From Uranotaenia lowii (lineage: Eukaryota > Arthropoda > Insecta > Diptera > Culicidae), in assembly GCF_029784155.1 (NCBI RefSeq), contig NC_073692.1:420567440-420631439 (forward strand): 64,000 nucleotides of DNA. Reading direction: 5' to 3'. Below the pieces are notes generated by a model that did no database searches, was not told where the DNA came from, and was given only the letters and a program-made list of their open reading frames with translations. Each line of letters begins with the position of its first letter. Positions within the stretch are counted from its first letter, which is position 1. Shown piece after piece: positions 1 to 10,115 of this stretch. The position numbers were made by a program, and so were the translations under genes.

Positions 1-124
1 AGTGGGGTGGGGGATAGAAAAAAATTTTTTTTTTCTCTTTGTTGGGTACCTATCACTGCGACCAGTTAGTTGATCTATTGTAATATGTCCCCTATTTAAT
101 ATATAAAAAATAACAATTAAAACT

Positions 125-220
125 TTATTTATTCCTCCCTTCGGGTTTTTGGAAATTTCGAAAAGGGTGGGGAGGAGGGGGGGGGGGTGGAGAGAATAGA
201 AGAAATTGATATTTGTCACA
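125..220. repeat. Dispersed repeat, first copy
   Basis: Contains TTATTCCTCCCTTCGGG, a run of GAAAATTTCGAAAAGGG-type sequence and a G-rich stretch. A second copy at about 2448-2520 has TTATTCCCCCTTTCGGG followed by the same TTTTCGAGAAAA and G-rich order. The family is unknown to me, though similar C-rich and G-rich blocks occur in the tandem arrays at 5.1-6.2 kb and 52.3-53.3 kb. Confidence 0.5.
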
Positions 221-276
221 TTTTCTCCAAGTAAAATTTTGAGTTCATCAACTGACTCTATCGGAGAATAGAAATA

Positions 277-1438
277 CAGTAGTATTTCGATTTTATCACG
301 GTCAAAAAAAATTCACCGTGAATTTGGCGAAACCGTAAATTTGGTGAAAATAAAAATTAAAGTGAAAAAAGTATTTTTAATGCTTTTAATCAATAATTTT
401 TAATGTTTTTAGAAGTGAAAACGTTTTCTATCAAAAATTTTGATCATAAGATGTAATTTTTAAAAGATTACTAAACACAAAGGATCGATTACAGTTCAAA
501 TTTTTCTTCTCTATAGAAATTTTAAGATTTTTTCGTGAAATAAAACCATGTAGAATATCAATTTGACAGTCTACATCTAATTAAAGTGTATTATTTAATT
601 TTTACTGAAATTTAACAGTTGTTATCTATCATGTCGATTTTAAAAAAGAATTCAAAGAAAAGTGTATCAAATATTTGCCTTTCGCAAATTTCAAATTTGA
701 ATATTTTAATCTTCACACCTTTGATTGACTAAAAAGTTTACCTTTTCGAAAAATATTTTGAAATAAGCTAAACTCAGATGTTCAAAGTGTGTTTCTCGAA
801 ATTTTCTTTTTGGGCAGATAATTCTTTGTTTTTCATAATGTTTTTCATATGTATGTAGAAAAACAGAAATCTTAGTCCTTTTACATATTTTAAGAGCAGA
901 ATTTCATTTTGATCTTCCAAAATTATCCATGTAGACAATACTAAAGGCTGTCCAATCAGCATTGCGCCCTTTCAAATAAACAAATTAAGCAAATAAATCA
1001 GAGTCCCTTATTTCTTTTCAAAAACACTTAAATTCACCCACATCTTTTTATGATTTTCATAACCGAAAATGCTTACTCATTTAGAGCGGCTAACCAAGCA
1101 CAAATTACAACACTACCATTAGCGTGACGTTTAAATACTTATGTCGATTATTACAAGTGTTTTTGAAATCCAAATGACGATTTTAAACACACAACTAAAG
1201 TAAGCAGTTCAATTGCATTTTCATATTATTGAATACCTGTATACCATAACATAAACTATAAAAAGTAACATGAACAAAAACGCTCTACGCTTTTGAACGA
1301 AAAATAAGGTCCTGGATATGGTTTCTGAATGATTTCTAAAAAAGCGTGATAAAAACTAAACAATAACCGTGATAAAATCGTGCGTGAATTTGGCGAGTAT
1401 TGATAAAATCGAACAGTGATAAAATCGAAAAACTACTG
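277..1438. mobile_element. Tc1/mariner-like non-autonomous TIR element
   Basis: Inverted termini CAGTAGTATTTCGATTTTAT at 277 and the complement of ATAAAATCGAAAAACTACTG ending at 1438 differ by one base. Both sides are flanked by TA (275-276 and 1439-1440), the target duplication of Tc1/mariner/pogo elements. The motif TGATAAAATCG recurs in the last 80 bp, and related CGTGAATTTGGCG motifs lie inside both ends. No transposase-like reading frame survives in the 1162 bp. It is either a MITE or a decayed copy. Confidence 0.75.
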
Positions 1439-1440
1439 TA

Positions 1441-2447
1441 TTACTTCATCGCAAAATGTGTTCAAAAATAGTGTCAACAAAAATGTTAGAAAATTAAATA
1501 GCCTCCGGCGGAATTTAATTCTACATCACTCAAGGCCAAGTTCATCTCACTGTACTTTATGACGTTAACAAATCGAAAATAATTTAAATTTAAATTTAAA
1601 ATTCATTAAACCTTTTATATTGCAACTTAAATATGGACTCTCAAACACTAATCTCACACATCAACTAGTTGCAAACCATGGTGACGGGCGTCTTCTAAAT
1701 GCTCAGCTCTTCATTCAAGAGAGGTTTTTTAAGCTGATTAAAGCCACACAATTCCCTTTTTTTCGAGGTGCAAAGAATTTAGATTTTTATTTTTGCTGCG
1801 CTGAACCAAACATGCAAGTTTTGATAATAGATGAAAATCATTTGAGAAATTTCTGCATATTTTGCCAATGCAATGCATAAAATATTTTGAAAAAATAATT
1901 GTTTTAATCTAATAATGCATTTCCCCTTGGCCGCAAGTAATTTTGACTTCTTTGAAAAAAGTCAAGATGTTTTCTTTTTTATATTTTTCCCGATTCTGTA
2001 AAAAATTGAGTTTTAATAAACTTAATCAATAAATTTCATCCACATTCAATTTTTGATATTTCTTATAGCAAAAATTAAATCGTTTTGCAGGCTTCAACTA
2101 ACTTTTAAATGAAATAAAAACTTGTTTTAAGATTCTTCAATAATGTCAGAAATACTAGTAATGAAGTCTTTCAAAATTTTTGAAAATTGTTGAATTCAAC
2201 TTTTTCAGATAAGGCCGGAACAAATTTACAATTCTTCTTCTGTGACTTGGAGTTGAAACATCTCGGGGGGGATAATAAAAAATTATCCAAATTTTCAATA
2301 AATTTGAATTATTCTCGATCGAAAATTTGATAACTCTTAAATACTAAAGGGGTAACAATTCTTATTTTCGACAGTTTGACTTTCGGTGTTACAAATATTT
2401 TAGTTTTGCTAGATCTTATCAAATGTTTCAATGAAATGCCTGAAACC
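1441..2447. other. No gene seen
   Basis: AT-rich sequence with only short chance reading frames. I see no splice-bounded coding stretch or element ends. Confidence 0.5.
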
Positions 2448-2530
2448 TAATTTATTCCCCCTTTCGGGATTTTCGAGAAAATAGAAAGTGAGGGGGGGAG
2501 GGGGTGTTGACAAAAGAAAAATTTGAAATT
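2448..2530. repeat. Dispersed repeat, second copy
   Basis: Pairs with the segment at 125-220: same order of CCTTTCGGG, TTTTCGAGAAAA and a long G-rich run (GAGGGGGGGAGGGGG). It lies 185 bp upstream of a Helitron terminus. Confidence 0.5.
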
Positions 2531-2714
2531 TGTTCCGGACTAATTTTATATCTGAAACAAATAAATAATACCACCGATTTATTTCCAAACATATAAACTT
2601 CATATCACCGAAATGGATGATAGGCAAAATCTGACAAATGATTCGAAAGCAAAATTTTTCAAATCAATCATTTAAACAAAGGCATCAAAAATGCTTTTCT
2701 CCGGAGTTATTTAA

Positions 2715-3028
2715 TCTTATATATAAAAAAGGAAGCGTTTTCTTTGTAACACCATCGCGTATAAACGGACGGTCGGAGTGAAGTGAAAATTTGGTATAGG
2801 AGGATTTTCGGGTCAGAGATTTTTTGTATATCTAATAGTTTCAACAATCTCACTTTTTATGGAAGAGGGGCCAAATCAACTTAAAATGGTACACAATTCG
2901 TACATTTTCAAACGATTTTCAAAAAAGTTGATTTTCGAGCATGAAGAAGTTCAGGACTTCGAGATGGAGTGAAACATTTAAAACGATTTATTAATTTAAA
3001 GGGAAAAAAAAATTTCCGGGTCAGCTAG
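2715..3028 (+). mobile_element. Small non-autonomous Helitron-like element
   Basis: Starts TCTTATATATAAAAAAGG and ends GGGTCAGCTAG, with A on the left and T on the right, which is the A|TC...CTAG|T arrangement of Helitrons. A short hairpin (GGAAA / TTTCC) precedes the CTAG end by about 9 bp. No coding capacity in 314 bp. A close relative lies on the - strand starting at 50428. Confidence 0.75.
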
Positions 3029-3271
3029 TAAACTTATAAATTAGCTTTAAAAATTTGTAAGACGATTCAATTGGAAAAATTTTCAATTAAAATAAAAAAA
3101 AACTAATTTTTGGCAGCTCCATATTTCTTTTGAATTTTATAAAAAAAACTTCATTTCAAGTACAAAAATGGTTTATACCTTTGAATTTTAAATGACGGCG
3201 ACCAAATATTCAGAGTTTGAAATTTTTATTTCGGGGAGTTTTTTCGGCTTGCAGACTTGTTTTTAGCAAAA

Positions 3272-3345
3272 ACGACGTATTGATTTACGTTTCCAACGTT
3301 TCGATCCTTATTGGATCTTCTTCAGGGACTATAATAGTGTTTATT
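3272..3345. repeat. Decayed dispersed repeat with ACGTTTCGATCC motif
   Basis: Contains ACGTTTCCAACGTTTCGATCC, a short GATCC/GGATC hairpin and TCTTCTTCAGG. This word order is common at the ends of repeat families in many animal genomes (Penelope-like elements come to mind), but the surrounding element is not recognisable. Confidence 0.3.
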
Positions 3346-5130
3346 TAGTTAGTTCTGCTGATAATAATTTATGCTTTCTTACCAAAAAGATGCCGTTTTC
3401 TTGTGAGTGTCGACTGGTCGTGAAGAGCTGTCTTTTGATCTGTTTTCCGAATAATTTAATTTAATTCGTGTTTTTAGATATAAGGAGTTTGAAATTTTAA
3501 ATCAAACATGTTTCACGTATTCAAATAATTTTAAATCTTCTCTTTCTAAATGATGGTGATTTTAAGTTACTATTTTGGAAGTTTGAAAATACATTTAAAG
3601 AATCAACTTTATAGTATAGTAAATAGTATTTGATTTGTGCATTAGACATTTGCAACAAAACTTAGAATTCCTTGTTTTTTATATAAGTTTCTTATTGATC
3701 ATTCGAAAAATAGAATTTACCAACCTATACTTTGTCTACACTAGCTGTCAGTTATGAATTGAACATGAAAAATTATTATTGTGAACTTCGAAAATGCACT
3801 TTTTTGCCCTTTCATTGAATTAACTGGAAAATTTTGAATTGGAAAAAATGTTTTTATCTCAGACTCTTGTTTTAAATAAATTTTTGTTTTTAATAAATTC
3901 TTTAATGTTCAGATGAATATTTTTTTTTAAATTTAAAGAAATTTAAATCAAGATGATAAATAATAAACTATTATTATTATTTTGCTGATCAATTTAAAAT
4001 TATGCTTGATTTCTGACCTGATCTTAAAATTTATTTTTGAATTTGGAATTACTTTTTTTTATCCGGTACTTTATTTTACGTATTCGTTTTCTGTACACCA
4101 ATTCTTATGTACAAAGCTTTAAATCCTGGTTTAAGTCAAAATTTGATTTGTTTTCGTTTTCTGGTGTTCCGGAAATATTGATTTCAAAGCATAAAACAAG
4201 TCTACTTGAAATTTATTTTTCAAACAAATTTCTATTTCAGAACAAGGAACGTAATTCCGAATAATATTTTGATAATTTATGAATTAAAAAAAGCATTGAT
4301 TAAAACTTTGATTTACTTTCATTTTGTGTGTATCAGTAAAATTTATCAAAAATATTTTTTCGAATTTGTATTAATGTCAGGAGTAGAAAAATGATTTTAG
4401 AAATCAATTTCCTGATTAATTGTGCATTTTTGGTAGTGCTTTTATTTCTAGCAAAATTGGAATTTCGAAACACTCCCCCCCTATGGGCGAGTCCTTCGCC
4501 CGAGCCTGCTTAAACCTAACCTTAAAGTGAAAATATTAGAGAATCTTTTCTGTTCAAATATTGAAAACCATTAATGGTTGCCTTACCATGTTTGAGCTGT
4601 TCTGTTCTAAAATTCAATTTACGCCCAAAACTTCATTAATAAATCATGCTTAACAAATACAAGTTTTTAGCTATGAGTATGGGGTTTTGAAACAATGAAT
4701 TTAAATTATAGTTATTTTTCAAATATTTTTTTGATAGAAAAAGAAAATTGTTACCGATTTGCTTTTGTCCTTAGTTGTTCCAATATGAGTCATGGTCTAA
4801 GTTGGTATTCTTAGATTTCAAATTGAGTGCAAATAACAGCGATTTTGGACATTTTATTATATGATTATTTCTTTTTAGGATAGATATCAACTTTTCTTTG
4901 GTTTTTGATTAGGATTAGTTTTTATGAAAGCGAATCAGTGTCCTTTATCAAATAAATTGTTACAAAAGGAAGCATCTCTTTAAGATTAAATTTTCGTGTT
5001 GAGTATGATGCTTGGATCTTATATTCAAATTAGTTTTATAAGCTGATTCCAAATTGTCTAAGACACATTTTTAGTATCTATCTTAATCTAAATCTATCTA
5101 AATACCGTCACATTTTGCTCCTTTTGTCTG
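3346..5130. other. No gene seen
   Basis: AT-rich, presumably intronic or intergenic. Short ORFs near 4037-4394 have no splice context or recognisable domain. Confidence 0.5.
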
Positions 5131-5139
5131 ATAAGTTTT

Positions 5140-6228
5140 CGTGATTAGTGGGGGTCTCAAATTATTCGTACGAATACAACCTTTTTCATATAATATTGTC
5201 TCTGTTGCTTAGGAAGTACTCGATTTATGAAAAAAAAAATTGATAACTCCTTTCCACACTGCATCTCCTTTCCATAGGCAGAATGGTCTGTATCATTCAT
5301 AGAAACAAACATATTTCGTATTGGTGACATTTGGATGTTTCAAATAATTGTAGAACCATTTCTCGTATCCAAATAAAGTTCCATATTGTTTTTGGTTCTA
5401 TTTGCAATTTAAGTTTTAGGTTTATGCAAAACAGTTGTATAGCAGCTTCCCTCTTGCTTAACTTTATTTCCAATTGAAGGAGAAAGGAGTCTCAAATAAC
5501 CATTTAACCTTTTATTGTATCGAAATTCCTTCCCTAACCAAATTTCGTTTCATTTCCTCGATAATCTCTAAACTTATGCGAAAGATTGTAAAGGAGCCCC
5601 CTTTTATCATTTCTATCACCCATTGGAAGGAGGCAGTAGTTCTAAATATGCATAAAAACATTCCTCGTCAAATACATACATACCCAATCTAAATTTTGTT
5701 CGATTTTCTGGATAAGTTCTCGGATAATGCAAAAAATTGTACGGGAGCATCCTCACTCCTTACAACTTTCCCACTGGCAGAACAGAGGGTTCTTAAAATA
5801 TCATAGTAACATTTCTTGTATTCAAATGTCTTCCCATGCCAAATTTGATTCCATATGCTTAATTAGTATTCCAGTTATGCTGAAATTTGTGAAAAAGACC
5901 GCTCCCCTTTTCTATCTCCCCACTGGAAAGAGGGAGGGAATCAAATATTCATAGAACCATTTCTCGTACTCAAATACCCTTTCAAGTCAAATTCGGTTCT
6001 ATTTGACCGATTAGTTCTCGAGTTATGAAGACTTGATACCTTTATTTGAGGGACCCGCTCCCCTCTTTTAGTGAGAAGAAGGGGTCCCAAACTATAATAG
6101 GAACCTTTCCAGGCCTCAAAAGCAACAACCTGCCAAGTTTCAAGCAAATCAGTTCAGTAGTTTCCGAGTCTACAGGGAACAGACAGACAGACAAATAGAA
6201 ATTCATTCTCATTCCCTCTCTATAAAAA
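5140..6228 (-). repeat. ~145-bp tandem array of a Helitron-like element
   Basis: About seven diverged units start near 5155, 5340, 5490, 5640, 5796, 5942 and 6087. Each has CTCAAATAATCAT-like, CATTTCTCGTATCC-like and C-rich CCCCTCCC-like blocks. The right side runs into CAGTTCAGTAGTTTCCGAG, (GACA)n and ATTCAT...CTCTATA, the same order as the - strand element ending at 53383. So this is a decayed copy of that family in the same orientation. Confidence 0.65.
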
Positions 6229-6534
6229 AATAAAAAAAAAAAACAGTGAAACTTGGTTAAGAAGCTTGGGATTTGATTTGAAGCTTCGAAATGTTACTTT
6301 TTACTGATATTTCTCGATGATGATTTGAAAACCATTACTCAATACAAGGTCTTTGATTCAAAAGATAATCAAAAAGTATCAATATTTTTTTTTAAAAATT
6401 GGCAGTTTTAACCTGGAACATAACTGCAATCTTCAGAAATGAAAATCTGATTGAATTTGATGTCTTAAATGGCTAAATTTATTGTTCTACTTTAAGTTGA
6501 GGTTCTCTAGACTATCAACTCGCCATGTCAAAAT

Positions 6535-6641
6535 GTGGCGTCGAAAAAATACAAATATACAAGACTTTTGTATGAAAATGGTAGCTCGGATAACGCAAAA
6601 GCTCAGAATACCGGAATCCGGATGAGCAGGGTTCTACTGTA
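6535..6641. mobile_element. Terminus of a pogo/mariner-like element
   Basis: The segment ends CCGGAATCCGGATGAGCAGG GTTCTACTGTA; reverse-complemented it begins TACAGTAGAACCCTGCTCAT, a form typical of pogo/Tigger-type inverted repeats. The preceding AGCTCGGATAACGCAAAAGC is also typical of such ends. I could not find the opposite terminus, so this is a fragment. Confidence 0.4.
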
Positions 6642-8030
6642 CTTCTTTGTATATGAAAGGAAGTTTATACAAAATTTAAAATTCAAGTTTTTTCCAAGCA
6701 TCCCTAAATCAATTTCCATTTCAAGCGCGTCTGATTGAGTCATCCGCTCCAAACAACGACGATGATGATCCTCCGAATTATTTAATCACTCAAAGATAAT
6801 CAGAACATTGTATCTTTTGCCCAAGTGCCAACCTACCACAATTTCTTCCCTACTGTGACCACCAATCCTGCGGGACTAATTCCTGGAGAAGTTTTCCCTT
6901 TCTTGATGCAGACTTAAGAAAAAATAAAAGAAGCGGGCATCGCAGCAGGACGACAGAAAAAGGCAAAACAGTCACATCGCCTATCTTCATCACCGAAATA
7001 AACCTATCCAGGGTTGATGCAGAAAGTGGCAAAAAGTGAGCCACAGTAACAAGTGGTCTCTAGCAGAAGTAGGTTGAAAAGTGAAATGCAAAAAGACTGA
7101 GACCGTCTGATGGAAAAGGCAAAAGGAAGTTCCCTGAAAAAGTGGCTTACAGTTTGGTAGATTGATTTTTTTCTAGACCAATGTATAGAATGGGTCGACT
7201 ACAACATTTTTGATCGGTGAAATCAATAGTCTTCGGCAAACCAGGGATGGCATCAGGATTTAACCCTTTCGCTATGTGACTTTACTTTTAGTGACTAGGG
7301 TTACCAAAAAGCATTTTTTTTGCTGGAGAACTTGATTTGAAGTTGAAGATATTGATAACAAAAAAAAGAAATTCTCGTATTTTTTGTTTCGTTAATAATG
7401 CCATATTGAAAATTGTAAATGGTAACTCGTTTCTGCTCCAGGGCATTGTTCCATGACTCATTCAACAAAGCAAAAAGTTACGCCAAAACTTTAGCACGAC
7501 ATCGACAAAGTTGTGATTTAAAATTTCGAATCCCTACCCCCTAAGGATGATGGTGGCATTGAGCCCAAAAAAAAAAAAGTGTTTGATGGTCCCACTGCCA
7601 TTTTTGCGGTGTTCCAGAGTCAGTTTTAATTAGATGGGCTGCGGCCTGGGCCGGAAGTTCGTCGGATACTGCGTATTTGCCGGCGGGCTCGTCGAGATTG
7701 CAAACGAGATTAGAGATTCGGATTAATGAGAGACTTAGCTCTCGAAAAATGGAAAAGTCTTGCTTTGTAGCAAGTTTTCATTCCGGCTAGAACTTTGGTC
7801 AACTTTCCGGGGGGAAACTTTGACCGAGGCAGGATAAATTTGACTAGTTAACTTTTTGATGCTGAGTTGGCTTCCAGGAGTAAGTTCCCCTCAGATTGGG
7901 AGATTAGTTCAAAGTGGCTTTAGCCCGTTTCAGATTGTCATTTTAATTCAAAGGGAAATTCTTTAATTTCCAAAATACACATTACTGCTGTCATTTTCGG
8001 CTGTTTTGTAAGTTTTGGCAGTACTTTTTC
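6642..8030. other. Sequence upstream of the first visible Fas3 exon
   Basis: No coding exon was recognised. A segment at about 7625-7725 is much richer in G and C than its surroundings (GGCTGCGGCCTGGGCCGGAA and GCCGGCGGGCTCGTCGAG) and carries no repeat hallmarks. It could be a conserved regulatory or untranslated segment; this is only a compositional observation. Confidence 0.35.
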
Positions 8031-8106
8031 ATGACGTTATCAATCAATCAAACGATTCAAGCAACTAATTTACATTTTGTCTTATTTCTGTTTTTTCTTC
8101 CAACAG

Positions 8107-8224
8107 CCGTCATCACTGCACAAGGTATCCAGGTTGATACGGATCCTCGAAGTATTATTGTCACTGAAAACCAGCGGAATGTCAGTCTTCTGTGTAGAGT
8201 CGGAAGGCCAGTTGAATTTTGCAC
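8107..8224 (+). CDS. Fas3: Fas3 exon: mature N-terminus and first half of Ig domain 1
   Basis: Starts after a pyrimidine-rich tract and CAACAG (8085-8106) and ends at a GTAAGT donor. It encodes the segment running through QGIQVDTDP, an N-glycosylation sequon NVS, and the first two Ig1 cysteines (LLC and EFC). The upstream exon must supply one base (phase 1), and the exon ends in phase 2. An in-frame ATG at 8031 would add 25 residues including a hydrophobic stretch ending TAVITA before QG, which also looks like a signal peptide. I favour the splice acceptor, because a pyrimidine tract read in frame gives Phe and Leu by default and Fas3 orthologues carry the signal peptide in a separate first exon. 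Both starts remain possible. Confidence 0.85.
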
Positions 8225-8298
8225 GTAAGTTATCTTAAAAAAAAGTTGAATTAATCTTCAATTGAAAGTTAACTTACACTTTTCTTCTCAATTTATAG

Positions 8299-8507
8299 AT
8301 TCATACTTCCCAATAGAGCAAACCAAATTGTTCTGCGGCCAGGCGACCCACCAAGAGACGGTCTGCAGTACTTCGGTGGTGGATTCGAGCGAGGAGCATG
8401 TGGTATCACGATAGATCGGATCGTAGCCTCCCATAATGGACCTTTCAAGTGTTCCCTTTTCGTCGATGGAAGCAGTGCTGATGGACAGATCGATGTAGTC
8501 GTGGCAG
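8299..8507 (+). CDS. Fas3: Fas3 exon: second half of Ig domain 1
   Basis: Acceptor TTATAG at 8293-8298; donor GTGTGT from 8508. Translation in the inherited frame gives TFILPNRANQ at the start, then QYFGGGF, GACGIT and FKCSLF. With the cysteines of the previous exon this makes four cysteines in Ig1 (LLC, EFC, GAC, FKC), the arrangement typical of Fas3 rather than of a generic two-cysteine V-set domain. The exon joins the next one in phase 1 through a split Val codon. The intron before it is 74 bp and the one after is 64 bp, both normal dipteran short introns. Confidence 0.9.
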
Positions 8508-8571
8508 GTGTGTAGACATTTACCTGTTAAAAAAATTGAATTAATCTACCCTGTTCAATTATAATCCCCAG

Positions 8572-8697
8572 TTGCCCCTCAACTTCCGTCCATCGAGACC
8601 CTAAACGATGCCAACAATCTTCAAGTAGATGCCCAACTTGTTGCCAGGTGTGTTACTCGAGGTGGTAATCCAGGTGCCACATTGACCTGGTTTTTGG
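8572..8697 (+). CDS. Fas3: Fas3 exon: first half of Ig domain 2
   Basis: Acceptor CCCCAG at 8566-8571; donor GTGAGT from 8698. The encoded segment starts VAPQLPSIE and continues through VARCVTRGG to ATLTWFL. It contains the B-strand cysteine (ARC) and the invariant tryptophan (TW) of an Ig fold. The boundary between Ig1 and Ig2 coincides with the intron at 8508-8571, and the domain is split by a second intron. The exon ends in phase 1 within an Asp codon. Confidence 0.9.
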
Positions 8698-8768
8698 GTG
8701 AGTTTTCAACACGAATAGAAAACCCGAGAAACACTTTAAAATAACATTTGTATTTCTCCCACCAACAG

Positions 8769-8963
8769 ATGATGAGCCCATCTACCAGGGCGTGAGCACT
8801 CAACAGGAAGTCCAGGAAGAAGGTTACGACACCCCGTCCCAGATTCTGGAACTGAGTCGATTCATCCACGCCGATGACAGTGGACGTAATTTGGTTTGCG
8901 AAGCCAAACATCAAGCTTACCCAGATGGAGTCTCTCGAACCCGTCTACCAATCAATGTCAACT
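8769..8963 (+). CDS. Fas3: Fas3 exon: second half of Ig domain 2
   Basis: Acceptor CAACAG at 8763-8768; donor GTACGT from 8964. It encodes DDEPIYQG, then ADDSGRNLVCEAKHQ and ends RLPINVN. The D-x-G-x-x-L-x-C block (DSGRNLVC) is the classical F-strand motif of Ig domains and pairs with the cysteine of the preceding exon. The -RTRLPINVN- end is the G strand leading into the third domain. It ends in phase 1 (split Phe codon). Confidence 0.9.
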
Positions 8964-9042
8964 GTACGTTAACCCATGAACTCCATATTGAAGTGTTTTT
9001 AAACCAAGATTATAACTATTCTTTCCCTCTTCAATAAAATAG

Positions 9043-9221
9043 TTCCACCTCAGTACCTGCCAGAAACGACCGTCCACGGGCTGACACTGGGCCGCACCGT
9101 TGAAGTGACCGTAATGATCCGAGCCAAACCTGCCCCCTCGGTGATGTGGACCGTTGATGGACTAACCATTGAACAGGGACACCAGATCGATCGGTACGAA
9201 GCGCCGATTCCGGTTCCATTG
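9043..9221 (+). CDS. Fas3: Fas3 exon: first half of Ig domain 3
   Basis: Acceptor AAATAG at 9037-9042; donor GTGAGT from 9222. It starts FPPQYLPETTVHG and includes VMIRAKPAPSVMWTVDG. The tryptophan (MW) of the Ig core is present, but no cysteine occurs where the B-strand cysteine should be, nor its partner in the next exon. The cysteine-free third Ig domain is a known peculiarity of Fas3, so I read it as a family trait, not damage. The exon ends in phase 0 after PVPL and is followed by a 10.6-kb intron. Confidence 0.9.
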
Positions 9222-9280
9222 GTGAGTATCTTGGAAAACCTATCAGTGAATTGTTACGTATCTCTGCAAATACGAAAACC

Positions 9281-10114
9281 ATGTACATTAGACTGAGTCG
9301 ATTTGGGGTCATTTTTGAATTTCTCAAACCCTGGGATCTTAAAAGCTTCGTCTTGGTCCAAAACTCATCCACGATTTTTTGCAGAATTTTTAAGTAACGT
9401 TTACATGAGTAAATTTGAACTTTAAGGTTTGTATGGGAAAATTGAATATTTTGTACTAAAAAATCAACATCGTTTCTGTTTCTTTTGTGGATCCGAGCCA
9501 GCTGATGGTTTTTGTGCCAATTTATAAAATTCCTAAGGGAAATTTTCCGCTGAACAACTTTGTCGAAGACCGAAACTTCGTATCTTTTTAGGCAGAAAAG
9601 TTATTACCAGTTTAATAGGGGTATGTCTTTTCGGATTGATAAACATGAAATTCAATTGACATCACTGCAGGGTGCCTATCGAGATATTGCATGATTACTT
9701 TCCATGCTATACTTCGCGAGGCTCCAGCAGTGATGTCAATTGAATTAATGGTTCATCAATGCCAAAAGACATTACCCTGTTAAACAGCTTATAACTTTTT
9801 TGCCTAATGAGATACAAAGTTAAGGTCTTCGACAAAGTTGTTCAGCGGAAAATTTCCCTTAGGAATTTTGTAAATTGACACAAAAACCATCAGCTGGATC
9901 GGCTCCACAAAAGAAACAGAAACGATGTTGATTTTTCAGTACAAAATGTTCAATTTTCCCATACAAACCTAAAAGTTAAAATTTACTCATGGAAACGTTA
10001 CTTAAAAATTCTGCAAAAAATCGTGAATGAGTTTTGGACCAAGACGAAGCTTTTAAGACCCCAGGGTTTGGGAAATTTAAAAATGACCCCAAATCGACTC
10101 AGTCTAATGTACAT
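9281..10114. mobile_element. Foldback (long inverted repeat) element
   Basis: Starts ATGTACATTAGACTGAGTCG and ends with its complement. Arms of about 380 bp (9281-9668 and about 9727-10114) pair nearly throughout around a ~60-bp loop (TATCGAGATATTGCATG...). The innermost paired words are CAATTGACATCACTGCAG and GCAGTGATGTCAATTG. It has no coding capacity. A fragment of the same family lies at about 50336-50404. It sits only 60 bp inside the intron, right after the Ig3 exon donor. Confidence 0.85.
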
Positions 10115-10115
10115 A

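Noticed and set aside
8621..9372. - strand frames across the Ig exons
   Set aside because: Antisense shadows of the Fas3 exons and of the adjacent intron.
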